From CAVYTF01 sp963708205 (lineage in GTDB: Bacteria; Bacteroidota; Bacteroidia; Chitinophagales; Chitinophagaceae), in the NCBI GenBank assembly GCA_963708205.1, contig OY970196.1, forward strand, positions 2,914,001 to 2,978,000: a DNA stretch of 64,000 nt, written 5' to 3'. This document shows positions 42,155 through 51,778 of the stretch, in pieces. The translations under genes were made by a program, and so were the position numbers. The notes under the pieces were generated by a model. That model was not told the DNA's origin. It did no database searches and was given only the letters and a program-made list of their open reading frames with translations. How positions within the stretch are numbered: position 1 is the stretch's first letter; every line of letters begins with the position of its first letter.

Positions 42155-43150
42155 GTGCCTACACGGTTTTCAAAAGAGACATATTTGTATTGGTATGAAT
42201 TGATGCAACTAATTCGCCAGTTTGAATTGAAGGCGGAAGAAATGTATAAAATGGCTGGAAAGATTCGTGGTTTTTTTCATGCTTATGTTGGGCAGGAAGC
42301 GATCGCTGCAGGCTGCATGACAGCAACAAAACCGGAAGATCCTTTCATCACTGCTTATCGCGATCATGGCCTTGCTTTGGCAAAGGGCGCTGACCCAAAA
42401 GCCTGCATGTCTGAGCTTTATGGCAAAGCAACTGGCATTGCAAAAGGCAAAGGTGGCAGCATGCATTTCTTCAGCAAACAGCATTATTTTTTCGGCGGTC
42501 ATGGCATTGTGGGTGCGCAAATAGGAACAGGAGCGGGGCTTGCTTTTGCAGAACAATATCGCAATACTGATAATGCCGTTCTTTGTTTTTTTGGTGATGG
42601 CGCGGCAAGGCAGGGCATTTTGCATGAAACATTTAATCTTGCCATGCTTTGGAAATTGCCAGTAGTTTTTATTTGTGAAAATAATAATTATGCAATGGGC
42701 ACATCGGTTGAAAGAACATCGAACGTAATTGATATTTATAAAATTGCGGATGCTTACGAAATGCCCGGCGATAAAGTTGATGGCATGAGCGCAGAAGCAG
42801 TGCACGAAGCGGTTTCAAGAGCTGTGAAAAGAGCGAGAGAAAAAGGCGGACCAACTTTGCTTGAAATGAAAACGTATCGCTACAAGGGACATTCAATTTC
42901 TGATCCGCAAAAATATCGCACCAAAGAAGAAGTGGATGAATACAAGCACAAAGATGCAATAACAATCGTTTCAAAAACAATCAAAGAAAATAATTTTGCT
43001 TCGGAAGAAGACTTAAAAGCGATTGATGACCGAATCGGTAAATTAATTGATGAATGTGTAAAATTTGCAGAAGAAAGTCCGCTGCCTGATGATGGTGAAT
43101 TATTAAAAGATGTTTATAAAGACGAGAATTATCCTTTCATTGTTGATTAA
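42155..43150 (+). CDS. pdhA: Pyruvate dehydrogenase E1 component, alpha subunit
   Basis: A 331-residue thiamine diphosphate enzyme subunit. The ThDP-binding motif GDGAARQG...NNNYAMGTS and the loops KIRGFFHAYVGQEAIAAG, SMHFFSKQHYFFGGHGIVGAQIG, and RYKGHSISDPQKYRTKEE are present. With PdhB it decarboxylates pyruvate for acetyl-CoA synthesis; PdhB is not in this window. The start codon is GTG (42155); family alignment (FSKETYLYWYELMQLIRQFE) supports it over the internal ATG. Confidence 0.95.
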   Translation: MPTRFSKETYLYWYELMQLIRQFELKAEEMYKMAGKIRGFFHAYVGQEAIAAGCMTATKPEDPFITAYRDHGLALAKGADPKACMSELYGKATGIAKGKGGSMHFFSKQHYFFGGHGIVGAQIGTGAGLAFAEQYRNTDNAVLCFFGDGAARQGILHETFNLAMLWKLPVVFICENNNYAMGTSVERTSNVIDIYKIADAYEMPGDKVDGMSAEAVHEAVSRAVKRAREKGGPTLLEMKTYRYKGHSISDPQKYRTKEEVDEYKHKDAITIVSKTIKENNFASEEDLKAIDDRIGKLIDECVKFAEESPLPDDGELLKDVYKDENYPFIVD

Positions 43151-43180
43151 AATTTTCACTCAAAATTTTTAAATAAAAAC

Positions 43181-43864
43181 ATGGCTGAACATATCTCTCA
43201 CACAAACGATCCGATTTTAAAAGCACAAAATTTCTGGAACAAAAATCAAAAAATAATTCTTGGTGCACTTGCTGCAATTATAATAGTTTTTGGAGGATGG
43301 TATGCTTATCAAAACTGGATCATCCAGCCAAAAGAAGAGCAGGCTGAAGATGCGATCTATAAAGCGCAACAATATTTCCAGGCAGATTCTTTGAATCTTG
43401 CATTGAACGGAGATGGCGTGAATAAAGGGTTTATATACATTTCAAAAAATTATAGCGGCACAAAAACCGGCAACCTTGCAAAATATTATGCAGGTGTTTG
43501 TTACTTGCGTACCGGAAATTTTAATAAGGCAATTGATAATTTAAAAGATTTCAGCACGAGTGCAAAACAAATTCAAATGATGGATTACGGTTGCCTGGGC
43601 GATGCATATAGCGAACTGAAAAAAAATGATGATGCGATTGATTATTATAAAAAAGCTGCATCAACATTTGAAAGTGATGAAGCAAATTCTTCTGAATTTT
43701 TATTTCGCGCAGCATTGTTGAGCGAGGTAAGCGGAAAAACAAAAGATGCCGTTGATCTTTACAAACAGTTGAAAGATAAATTTCCAAAAACGCAGCGCGC
43801 GATGGAAGCAGATAAATATATTTATCGGTTGAGTATTGAGCCCAATGATTTTAGTGTAAAATAA
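43181..43864 (+). CDS. TPR protein with N-terminal membrane anchor
   Basis: A 227-residue protein. A short cytoplasmic N-terminus is followed by one TM segment (IILGALAAIIIVFGGWYAY), then three or four TPR units (AKYYAGVCYLRTGNFNKAIDNLKDF, DYGCLGDAYSELKKNDDAIDYYKKAAS, RAALLSEVSGKTKDAVDLYKQLKDKFP). The architecture resembles YfgM/BamD-type periplasmic scaffolds. Its stop overlaps the ribH ATG by one base. Confidence 0.82.
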   Translation: MAEHISHTNDPILKAQNFWNKNQKIILGALAAIIIVFGGWYAYQNWIIQPKEEQAEDAIYKAQQYFQADSLNLALNGDGVNKGFIYISKNYSGTKTGNLAKYYAGVCYLRTGNFNKAIDNLKDFSTSAKQIQMMDYGCLGDAYSELKKNDDAIDYYKKAASTFESDEANSSEFLFRAALLSEVSGKTKDAVDLYKQLKDKFPKTQRAMEADKYIYRLSIEPNDFSVK

Positions 43865-44346
43865 TGTCAACCAAAGGAAATAAAGTTTTAAGCAAAGGCA
43901 TTCCGAATTTAAAGGATGCCTTTGTTGTTATTGTAAAGACGGAATGGAACGCGCATATCGTTGATAAACTCGAAGAAGGTTGCAGAAATATTTTTATTGA
44001 TAAAAAAATAAATTATAAAACTTTTGTTGTTCCCGGCGCTGTTGAAATTCCATTTGCCATCAAAGCTTATGCACAAAGTAATCAGCAAAAAGCTGATGCA
44101 TTTATTGCACTTGCAACTGTTATCCGCGGAGATACGCCGCATTTTAAATATGTCTGCAGCTTAATAACGGCAGGCATTTCAGCGCTTAATACAAGTTTGG
44201 ATGTTCCTGTAATTTTTGGTGTACTAACAGTAGATAATGAGCAGCAGGCATTAGAAAGAGTTGGCGGAAAACATGGCAATAAAGGAGAAGAAGCTGCGAT
44301 TGCCGCGCTTAAAATGATTGAACTTCATAAAAGTTTAAAGAAATAA
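43864..44346 (+). CDS. ribH: 6,7-dimethyl-8-ribityllumazine synthase
   Basis: A 160-residue riboflavin-pathway enzyme that joins the ribityl-aminouracil and dihydroxybutanone phosphate. Visible are VVKTEWNAHIVDKL, VVPGAVEIPFAIK (phosphate loop), RGDTPHFKYVC with catalytic H93, GISALNTSLDVPVIFGVLT and RVGGKHGNKGEEAA. Length is normal for the icosahedral or pentameric enzyme. It is coupled to the TPR gene. Confidence 0.96.
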   Translation: MSTKGNKVLSKGIPNLKDAFVVIVKTEWNAHIVDKLEEGCRNIFIDKKINYKTFVVPGAVEIPFAIKAYAQSNQQKADAFIALATVIRGDTPHFKYVCSLITAGISALNTSLDVPVIFGVLTVDNEQQALERVGGKHGNKGEEAAIAALKMIELHKSLKK

Positions 44347-44373
44347 TTCCCGCATATTTTATAATTTTTCATT

Positions 44374-45090
44374 ATGAATGTTGGCATTTTTATTCCCTGT
44401 TTTATAGATCAGTTGTATCCTTCGGTTGCTTTTAATATGATCAAAGTTTTAGAAAAATGCGGGTGCACTATTCATTATAATGCAAACCAAACATGTTGCG
44501 GACAACCAGCATTCAATGCAGGTTTTTGGGATGATGCGAGAGAAGTGTGCGCCAAATTTTTGGCAGATTTTAAAGATGCAGAATACATTGTTGCACCAAG
44601 TGCAAGCTGCGTTGGATTCGTAAAAAATTATTACAAAAATTTTTTCGACAATTCATCTGTACATAATGAGGTAAAAAATTTGAGTGATAAGATCTATGAG
44701 TTTTCTTCTTTTTTAATTAATATTTTAAAAGTAGAAAATGTTGGAGCAACGCTGAATGGTAAGGCAACATATCATGATAGTTGTGCGGCTTTGCGTGAAT
44801 GCAAAATTAAAACTGAGCCAAGAAAATTATTGAATAATGTAAAAGGTTTGCAGCTTACAGAAATGGCTGATGTTGAAACGTGCTGCGGCTTTGGGGGCAC
44901 TTTCGCTGTGAAATTTGAAGCAATAAGTATTGCAATGGCGGATCAAAAAGTAAATCACGCAAAAGATACCGGCGCTGAATATTTAATCAGCACAGACATG
45001 AGTTGTCTCATGCATCTGGATGGATATATAAAAAATAAAGGAATGAATTTAAAATGTTTGCATATTGCAGATGTGCTTGCAGGAAATTAG
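44374..45090 (+). CDS. LutA/LldE-type (Fe-S)-binding cysteine-rich protein
   Basis: A 238-residue protein with two CCG domains: TCCGQPAFNAGFW near residue 45 and VETCCGFGGTFAVKF near 175, each preceded by a lone Cys (IPCFIDQLYP, HDSCAALRE). These bind an iron-sulfur cluster. The family is one subunit of the LutABC lactate-oxidation complex and related oxidoreductases. LutB and LutC are not adjacent here, so the partner may be elsewhere. It starts 27 bases after ribH. Confidence 0.9.
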   Translation: MNVGIFIPCFIDQLYPSVAFNMIKVLEKCGCTIHYNANQTCCGQPAFNAGFWDDAREVCAKFLADFKDAEYIVAPSASCVGFVKNYYKNFFDNSSVHNEVKNLSDKIYEFSSFLINILKVENVGATLNGKATYHDSCAALRECKIKTEPRKLLNNVKGLQLTEMADVETCCGFGGTFAVKFEAISIAMADQKVNHAKDTGAEYLISTDMSCLMHLDGYIKNKGMNLKCLHIADVLAGN

Positions 45091-45110
45091 AATAATTTAA
45101 AAAACTTTCT

Positions 45111-45518
45111 ATGAAATGGTTAGTAAAATCAGAACCTTCAACATATAGCTGGCAGCAGTTATTAAAAGATAAGCAAACAACCTGGGATGGTGTGAGAAAT
45201 TATGCTGCGCGAATCAATTTAAAGGCAATGAAAAAAGGTGATGAAGTTTTATTTTATCACAGCAATGAAGGAACTGAAATTGTAGGAATAGCGAAGGTCG
45301 CAAAAGAATTTTACCAGGATCCTACAACAGATGATGATCGCTGGGTGGCAATAGACTTGAAGTCTTTTAAAACTTTAAAAAAACCTGTAAGCCTTTCAGA
45401 AATCAAGGCAGACAAGCGTTTGGTAAATATGGATCTTGTTCGCCTTGGGAGATTATCTGTTCAAACAGTGAAAGACAATGAGTGGGATATTATCATGAAG
45501 ATGTCAGAAACTAGCTGA
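45111..45518 (+). CDS. EVE-domain protein
   Basis: A 135-residue PUA-like EVE protein: MKWLVKSEPSTYSW, WDGVRNYAARINLKAMKKGDEVLFYHS, GIAKVAKEFYQDPT, WVAIDLKSF and RLGRLSVQTVKDNEWDIIMKM. EVE domains bind modified bases in DNA or RNA. Some act in epigenetic or restriction systems, but here it sits in a housekeeping operon and is likely a general RNA/DNA modification reader. Twenty bases after the previous gene. Confidence 0.92.
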   Translation: MKWLVKSEPSTYSWQQLLKDKQTTWDGVRNYAARINLKAMKKGDEVLFYHSNEGTEIVGIAKVAKEFYQDPTTDDDRWVAIDLKSFKTLKKPVSLSEIKADKRLVNMDLVRLGRLSVQTVKDNEWDIIMKMSETS

Positions 45519-45534
45519 TTATTTTCATAAAAAA

Positions 45535-45798
45535 TTATTCATCATCTTCTTCGTAAAAAGCATCGGTATTGTAATAAATATCCATCCATTTTTTCACAGC
45601 ATCATCATCCAATAATTCCACAATATCAAAAATTTCATCAGATTTTTTATGCCATTCCATCACAGTGTCATCTTTATATTTCAGCACGTACATGCTCGTT
45701 TCGCTAACAACTTTTATTTGTAATAAAGTGAGTTTTTCATTTTCTTTTTCCTGTACCAAATAATAGCAACCCTGCTCTAACAATTCATACGAATACAT
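45535..45798 (-). CDS. Small acidic protein of unknown function
   Basis: An 87-residue protein (MYSYELLEQGCYYLVQEKENE...), predicted alpha/beta with an acidic C-terminus (DDDAVKKWMDIYYNTDAFYEEDDE). No known family is recognised. It is convergent with the EVE gene and has a clear ATG. Confidence 0.55.
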   Translation of the reverse strand: MYSYELLEQGCYYLVQEKENEKLTLLQIKVVSETSMYVLKYKDDTVMEWHKKSDEIFDIVELLDDDAVKKWMDIYYNTDAFYEEDDE

Positions 45799-45957
45799 AG
45801 TTCTTTGTTTTTACTTTTAAAAAAACACCGTGCGACAATTAAAGTTTTGTGGATTGATTGAGTAAGTAGGAAGAACAAAGATACTTTGCTTTTGCGAAAG
45901 TAATTTGAGTGAAAATAAATTATTTGTAAATCTTATAATTAAATGGTTTTCAAATAG

Positions 45958-46248
45958 TTAATTAAGCTGGAATGTAGGCATTCTATACATTTGACCATCA
46001 TATAAAAATAATTCTTCGATCGAATAATCCCAATATTTATACAAAGGAGATTTTACCAAATATGCATCTACAGCATCTTTATCCTGCAAATTAAATGTGA
46101 TCCAAACAGTTTGTGATTCCATACTTACGAGATAGTTGTCTATGATATTTTTGTTGATCAGATAATTTATAAATGTGCGATGAGCAGGTACTAGCTGCAT
46201 AAATTTTTCTTCCATATCAAAATGAATAATTACCTGAAATTTTTTCAT
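45958..46248 (-). CDS. YCII/ABM-like dimeric alpha/beta-barrel protein
   Basis: A 96-residue protein (MKKFQVIIHFDMEEKFMQLVPAHRTFINYLI...) with the alpha-beta pattern of muconolactone isomerase/YCII-like proteins. No active-site residues can be assigned. It lies 24 bases after mtaB and may be co-transcribed. The ATG at 46248 fits the fold better than the upstream start at 46269. Confidence 0.6.
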   Translation of the reverse strand: MKKFQVIIHFDMEEKFMQLVPAHRTFINYLINKNIIDNYLVSMESQTVWITFNLQDKDAVDAYLVKSPLYKYWDYSIEELFLYDGQMYRMPTFQLN

Positions 46249-46272
46249 AATACATTTTGAAAAGTGCAACGA

Positions 46273-47541
46273 TCAAATTTTCCAATCTACAATTTCATTC
46301 ACCCATTCTTTGCGATACATAGTTGAAATACGGATATAATTATCAGTATATCCTTCCATAATCATTCCATTTTTTTCACTTGCCTCAAACAACACTTTGC
46401 GGATTTCGCCTTCATGTTTTTGGGTAAATGATTGCATCTTTTTATAACTCAAGTTGCGCAATATTTTATTTCTTTCATGGCGTGTAGCCATTGGCACGAC
46501 AGGTTTTAACTCCAAAGCCTTAGTATTATTTCTTTCAGAATAAGTAAAAACGTGCAGGTAAGAAATATCAAGTGATTGAATAAACTCAAGGGTTTCTAAA
46601 AAATCATCTTTATTCTCCGAAGGAAAACCAACAATAACATCTGCGCCAATTGCGCAATGAGGCATTAATTTTTTTATTTGAAAAACTTTTTCTGCATACA
46701 GTTCTTTCTTATATCTACGACGCATTAATCCCAAAATTTTATTGCTGCCGCTTTGCAGCGGAATATGAAAATGCGGCATAAACTTTTTGCTTTGTGCAAC
46801 GAATTCTATGATTTCATTTGTAAGTAAATTTGGTTCAATAGAAGAAATGCGAAAACGATTAATGCTTTCAACTTCATCCATTGCCCTGATTAAATCTAAA
46901 AAATTATTTGTCACTTTTTCATCATCACTTGTTTTAAAGTCGCCAAGATTTACACCTGTTAACACAATTTCTTTTACACCTTTTGCTGCCAATTGTTTTG
47001 CATTGTCCACAGCATTTTCAAGACTGTTGCTTCTGCTTTTGCCACGAGCCATCGGAATGGTGCAAAAGGAACAATTATAATTACATCCATCCTGTACTTT
47101 TAAAAAAGCACGTGTTCTGTCATTATAAGAAAATGAAGATTGAAAATCTTTTACATCCTCAATATCGCAACTTGAAATTTTTGCTGAATTGCCTTTAGTT
47201 AATTCTTTTAAATGGTTGCTAATATTGAATTTCTGTCCAGCTCCTAAAATCAAATCAACTCCAGGAATTGCAGCAATCGCTGCAGGTTTTAATTGGGCAT
47301 AGCAACCTGTAATTACCACTAAACTTTCCGGAGATTTTCGTTGAATTCTTCTAACCAACTGCCTGCACTCTTTATCAGCATTTTCGGTAACTGAACAGGT
47401 ATTCAAGACATACACATCAGCAATTTCATCAAAATCTTTTTTCTCAAAACCATCATTCTCCAACATTCTTGAAAGCGTAGAAGACTCAGCATAATTGAGT
47501 TTGCAGCCAAGCGTATGAAATGCAACTGTGCGTTTTTGCAT
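46273..47541 (-). CDS. mtaB: tRNA t6A37 methylthiotransferase MtaB
   Basis: A 422-residue radical-SAM enzyme that adds a 2-methylthio group to N6-threonylcarbamoyladenosine-37 of ANN-reading tRNAs. The N-terminal UPF0004 domain has Cys in TLGCKLNYAESS, NTCSVTENAD and ITGCYAQ. The radical-SAM cluster motif is CNYNCSFC, in DGCNYNCSFCTIPMARGKSRS, followed by the TRAM domain at the C-terminus. Length and motifs are standard. Confidence 0.96.
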   Translation of the reverse strand: MQKRTVAFHTLGCKLNYAESSTLSRMLENDGFEKKDFDEIADVYVLNTCSVTENADKECRQLVRRIQRKSPESLVVITGCYAQLKPAAIAAIPGVDLILGAGQKFNISNHLKELTKGNSAKISSCDIEDVKDFQSSFSYNDRTRAFLKVQDGCNYNCSFCTIPMARGKSRSNSLENAVDNAKQLAAKGVKEIVLTGVNLGDFKTSDDEKVTNNFLDLIRAMDEVESINRFRISSIEPNLLTNEIIEFVAQSKKFMPHFHIPLQSGSNKILGLMRRRYKKELYAEKVFQIKKLMPHCAIGADVIVGFPSENKDDFLETLEFIQSLDISYLHVFTYSERNNTKALELKPVVPMATRHERNKILRNLSYKKMQSFTQKHEGEIRKVLFEASEKNGMIMEGYTDNYIRISTMYRKEWVNEIVDWKI

Positions 47542-47548
47542 AAGCAGG

Positions 47549-47556
47549 CAAAGATA
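47549..47556 (-). promoter_or_regulatory. Candidate -7 box for mtaB
   Basis: On the minus strand TATCTTTG matches TAnnTTTG and lies seven bases before the mtaB ATG, implying a very short leader. No good -33 box is found. Confidence 0.45.
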
Positions 47557-47638
47557 ATGGTCAGGAAATTATTCTTTTAATTGATAATAAAAAATCGCTC
47601 TTCATTTTGAAGAGGGATATATGAATTTGGAAGATTTA

Positions 47639-49336
47639 TTATTGTTGTTTAGCAAGCCAAAGCGATGCATTCATAAATAATTGCGTGTGGCTATACAAAG
47701 GCCAACTTACATATAAATCATTTCCACTTGCACCTGTGCCATCATCCATTGGCGAGCTATCGGTTATTACAAACACTCGTCCAGTGCCAAAAGTAGAAGA
47801 TGCACACATCACGTTTGTATTGCTCTGCGCATCGCCGCTTTCCCAGATCAAACCTTGTACAGTGCTATTGACAGTGGGTTCCAGTGTAATGGTTGCGCCA
47901 TTATTAAATTCAATTTCACTAACACTTCCCTGGGATCCATTAAGAATTACATTTCCGCTGCTATTGGATAAAACATTGGTAGTTGTCTGCGAGATATTTG
48001 TAAGATCAATGCTGAAACCAAAAGGATTATTTTGAATGGTGTTATTCGTCATCAGATCATTCCAGATGGCAGGAGAATCCCAGCCATCGTTATTGCGATC
48101 TGATTGTGTATGATCTGATATCATAAATAAACCGCCGCCATGCTGAATGAAGGATAGTATGGCACTTTTTTCGGCTGCTGTAAAAACAATATTCGGTTCA
48201 TCAACAACAAAAACATCGTAATTAGAAAGGTCTTGAGGATTAGATGAATTTCCATAAGTGATACTTCCTGTTGTTGGTAATGTTTCTACATAATCTCCTG
48301 CTTTTACCAAAGCAATTCCCCAGCTTGAAAGTGCGCCTGTCCAATATGTTTCTTTTGTAGAAGAAGTAATTGTAGATTGAGCGGGCGTTGGAATTCTTTG
48401 CGGCGTGCCATTATCTTCATCTATTACCCAATCTGCATTGCCTGCGGTTTCTGCTTTTGTATTATCAAACAAAAATTTCTTTATACCAGTTGTTGATTGT
48501 GATTTAATTAAAAAAGAAATTGATGATGTTGTACCTGCTGTTGTAGTAACCGTAACGCTTGCTGTGCCTGTATTTGCAATATCTGTTGCAGGTACTGAAG
48601 CTGTTAATTCTGTTGCACTCACATAGGTTGTTGATAAAGCGCTTCCATTCCAATTTATAGTTGCACCGCTTGCAAAATTTGTTCCTGTTGCAGTAATAGT
48701 AAATGCTGCTCCACCGGCAGTTGCACTGTCGGGCGAAAGTGCTGTAAGAGTTGGAGTTGAAGTTGCTCCGCCATAACTTGTAACAGTAAAATCATCAAAA
48801 TTTATTCTGTTACTTCCACCATCAGTTTTTCGGATTTGAAAACGAATTTTACCCGAAACATTCACAGTAAAGCTTGCTGTTGTTAATATAGTTGAGCTTG
48901 TAGTAACCGTAGAGCCTGTTTGTGTATAAGTGCTGCCATTATTGGTGCTGTACCACAATTGCCATGTGCCGTTTGCATCAGATCCGAATAAAGCATGCTT
49001 TACGGTAACTGTAGATGCGCCGCCTGAATAATTAAACTTTGTAGTTAGTATGCCACTGTTTCGTACACGCGCAGATTGGTTGCCATCTTTAGCATCAGAG
49101 GTTGAAGTGCCGAGTAATGCATCGTTGAAAGTCCAAACGCCTGTTGCAAGCGTAACGTTTCCTGTTGTATAACTTGTTTTTGTACCTGATTCAAAGTTTT
49201 CTGTAGTTACTGTTGCCGTTTTTTTTCCCGCATCTGGCAAAGAAGATAAAGCAGGATTTTCAAAATTTTCTTTACTGCATGATGAAAAGGCAGCGAGCAA
49301 TAAAAGCATTGCGCAGCTTAATCTGGATAATTTCAT
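47639..49336 (-). CDS. Multidomain surface lipoprotein with TIG and GATase-like domains
   Basis: A 565-residue lipoprotein: signal MKLSRLSCAMLLLLAAFSSC (lipobox near Cys 20), an N-terminal beta-sandwich (GVWTFNDALLG, GTWQLWYSTNNG, RFQIRKTDGGSNRINFDDF), an IPT/TIG module (PTLTALSPDSATAGGAAFTITATGTNFASGATINW), and a C-terminal ThuA/GATase-like alpha/beta domain (FVVDEPNIVFTAAEKSAILSFIQHGGGLFMISDH). Probably a polysaccharide-related or surface hydrolase of unknown substrate. A catalytic triad cannot be assigned. Confidence 0.75.
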   Translation of the reverse strand: MKLSRLSCAMLLLLAAFSSCSKENFENPALSSLPDAGKKTATVTTENFESGTKTSYTTGNVTLATGVWTFNDALLGTSTSDAKDGNQSARVRNSGILTTKFNYSGGASTVTVKHALFGSDANGTWQLWYSTNNGSTYTQTGSTVTTSSTILTTASFTVNVSGKIRFQIRKTDGGSNRINFDDFTVTSYGGATSTPTLTALSPDSATAGGAAFTITATGTNFASGATINWNGSALSTTYVSATELTASVPATDIANTGTASVTVTTTAGTTSSISFLIKSQSTTGIKKFLFDNTKAETAGNADWVIDEDNGTPQRIPTPAQSTITSSTKETYWTGALSSWGIALVKAGDYVETLPTTGSITYGNSSNPQDLSNYDVFVVDEPNIVFTAAEKSAILSFIQHGGGLFMISDHTQSDRNNDGWDSPAIWNDLMTNNTIQNNPFGFSIDLTNISQTTTNVLSNSSGNVILNGSQGSVSEIEFNNGATITLEPTVNSTVQGLIWESGDAQSNTNVMCASSTFGTGRVFVITDSSPMDDGTGASGNDLYVSWPLYSHTQLFMNASLWLAKQQ

Positions 49337-49418
49337 TAAAAATTTTTTTCAAATATATATACTTAGAGTTGACAGCAAATTAAAATTCAATAAATACTTT
49401 CATTCTGATTAATCCAAA

Positions 49419-51476
49419 CTATTTTATTCCTAAGGAAGCAAGAAATGCTTTGTTGTTTGGTTCTCTTCCAAGAAAGTTGCGCAGCATATCCATTTCTTCC
49501 ATTGTTGATGCTTTTTCCAAAATATCTTTTCTATAACGAATGCCTGTAGCAACATCCATTACACCATTTTTTTGAAAGACGCTAAACAAATCCTGCGCAA
49601 ACACTCTTGACCATAAGTAGCCATAATAATTTGCACCATAACCATTTAGATGTGTAAAACTGCAAATGAAATGGCTGCCTTCAGGAAATGGAATTTGTGT
49701 CATTGTAAATAAATCTTTGGAGACATCCATAATGCTTCTGTCTTTGATGCTGTCATATTTATTTTCATAAGTAAAATCAAGGGCGCCAAGATAAAGTTGC
49801 CTGATATAATAAATACCTGCATCAACCAATTGTGTTTGTTTCATTTTTAAAAACAAAGAATAGGGAAGCGGCGCACCTGTCTTATAATTTCGCGCGAGTA
49901 ATTTCAAAGGCTCATATTCCCAACACCAGTTTTCAAGAAATTGTGAAGGTGCTTCTACGAAATCAGGTTTTACATTGAATGAATTTTGCGAAGCAATTTC
50001 AGGATGCCCGTGAAGTGAATGAACAAGGTGTCCAAACTCATGAAACATTGTTATAACATCAGAATGATTCAGCAGAGATGGCTGGCTCACTGTGCTCTCC
50101 GGAAAGTTGCAGATCAATGCAGAAACAGGCAGCACTTCATTGCCATTTGCTTTTCTGTATTGACTTATTGAAACACACTCGAAATGCGTGTATTTATTGG
50201 GTCTTGGATAAAGATCAAGATAAAAACTGCCGATCTTTTTTCCGTCTTCATACATTTCATAACTTGTTACTTTTGGCGACCACACAGGCATATCATACAC
50301 CTGTTTTATTTGCAGGTTAAATAATTTTTCATATACAGCAAACATACCTTTTACGGTATGGCTCATTTCAAAATATTGGCGCACCTCATCAGTGTTCAAA
50401 TTATATTTTGTATCTAGTAATTTCTTTTTGTAAAAGTTTACATCCCATGCATAAATTGTATCCGGCAATTCAGGATGCAATTTGTGTTTCAGCTCGCTTA
50501 ATTCTTTCAATTCTTCTGTAACATGCGGCGTTAGTTTTTCAATTAAATCATTTTCGAAGTTCCAAACATTTTGCGTGTTGGCAGCCATTTTTGTTACGAG
50601 CGCATAATCAGCATAACTTTTGAAGCCTAATAATTCAGCGAATTTTTGACGATAATAAAAAAGACTGTCAAGCACCTCGATATTTTTAGGATATGCCCGG
50701 TTGTTGTAATGGATAGAAACAATTTTTCTTGTTGCATCATTTTCTGCGTAGTTGGAAATATCAACACTGTTGGGACCGTTTATATAAACAACATATTTGT
50801 TGGCACCTCGTTTCCATGGTGCAATTGTTGCCTCAGGAATTCCTTTTAAATCATCTAAACTGAACGAAACACTGTCTTTGGATTCTGCAATATTTCTGTC
50901 AAAATCACTTCCGAGATCAATTAATTTTTCATTGATAGCTTCTAATTTTTTTCTGCCGTCGCTGTCAAGTTTCATTCCGTTAAGATCGAATGAAAGAATT
51001 GTTTCGCGCAAAAATTTTTGTTGATCTGGTTGTAATGTTTTCGTTGAAGATGATGACTGGTATTGCTTTAGCGCATCATATAAATCCTGATTTAATGTAA
51101 GGTTACTGGAATACAAACCAAGTTTTTCAGCCTCTTCTGTTGCAGTATTTCTGGTGCTGTCATCAGGAAAAGTTGATGATATTAAACCAAGTTTTATTTC
51201 GAGATCTGTGAGATCATAAAATAATTCATCGGTTGCCATTAACGTGTTTTGTAATGTGTGTGCATTTGCGGAAACAGCGGAAATATTTTTAATGCGCATA
51301 TCGGATAATGCAATTATTTGTGTAGTTGCATCCCTGATAATTTGTGGGTTTATTTTATCAAATTGAATAGGTGCATTTGAATGAATAAGCAAAGGATTTG
51401 ATGAAGATGTTTGTGCGTTTGCATTTATTATACAAAGTGAAAAAGCAATTGCAATAAGGATTTTACGTAAATACAT
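49419..51476 (-). CDS. M3-family oligopeptidase (Dcp/OpdA type), exported
   Basis: A 685-residue zinc peptidase. It has a signal peptide (ILIAIAFSLCIINANA) and the HEFGH motif at 479-483 (MFHEFGHLVHSLHG), with the third ligand Glu expected in the following helix (around EAPSQFLENWCWE). It degrades short peptides. Export to the periplasm fits a Bacteroidota-specific oligopeptidase. Length is normal for Dcp/thimet-type enzymes. Confidence 0.92.
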   Translation of the reverse strand: MYLRKILIAIAFSLCIINANAQTSSSNPLLIHSNAPIQFDKINPQIIRDATTQIIALSDMRIKNISAVSANAHTLQNTLMATDELFYDLTDLEIKLGLISSTFPDDSTRNTATEEAEKLGLYSSNLTLNQDLYDALKQYQSSSSTKTLQPDQQKFLRETILSFDLNGMKLDSDGRKKLEAINEKLIDLGSDFDRNIAESKDSVSFSLDDLKGIPEATIAPWKRGANKYVVYINGPNSVDISNYAENDATRKIVSIHYNNRAYPKNIEVLDSLFYYRQKFAELLGFKSYADYALVTKMAANTQNVWNFENDLIEKLTPHVTEELKELSELKHKLHPELPDTIYAWDVNFYKKKLLDTKYNLNTDEVRQYFEMSHTVKGMFAVYEKLFNLQIKQVYDMPVWSPKVTSYEMYEDGKKIGSFYLDLYPRPNKYTHFECVSISQYRKANGNEVLPVSALICNFPESTVSQPSLLNHSDVITMFHEFGHLVHSLHGHPEIASQNSFNVKPDFVEAPSQFLENWCWEYEPLKLLARNYKTGAPLPYSLFLKMKQTQLVDAGIYYIRQLYLGALDFTYENKYDSIKDRSIMDVSKDLFTMTQIPFPEGSHFICSFTHLNGYGANYYGYLWSRVFAQDLFSVFQKNGVMDVATGIRYRKDILEKASTMEEMDMLRNFLGREPNNKAFLASLGIK

Positions 51477-51778
51477 AGGTGAATTATTTGCGCCAAAATA
51501 TTGAATTATTATTAATTGAAAACAACAATTATATGAATGGATGACCTTGTAAACTCACATAAAAATGCTCAATAGAAAGAAAAACGTACAAGAGTGCGAC
51601 GCAACGGCTGTTCAATAGTTATTGAAGCGTTGGGCTCAAAAAATCTCATTTGAAATACAAATCATTATTATTAAAAAAGCATTAAGACTTTCGTTATAGC
51701 AAAAGCATTGCAATAATATTTATTGTTATTACGATTTAGAAAGTATTAAATCATTATTCTATCAAAAACCTGTACAAA
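51477..51778. other. AT-rich intergenic region
   Basis: About 300 bases with no gene. It contains a moderately GC-rich segment near 51589-51635 (AAGAGTGCGACGCAACGG) that resembles the short repeat-like text near 60567-60595 (GCGTCGCAACGAAG). Otherwise nothing seen. Confidence 0.5.
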
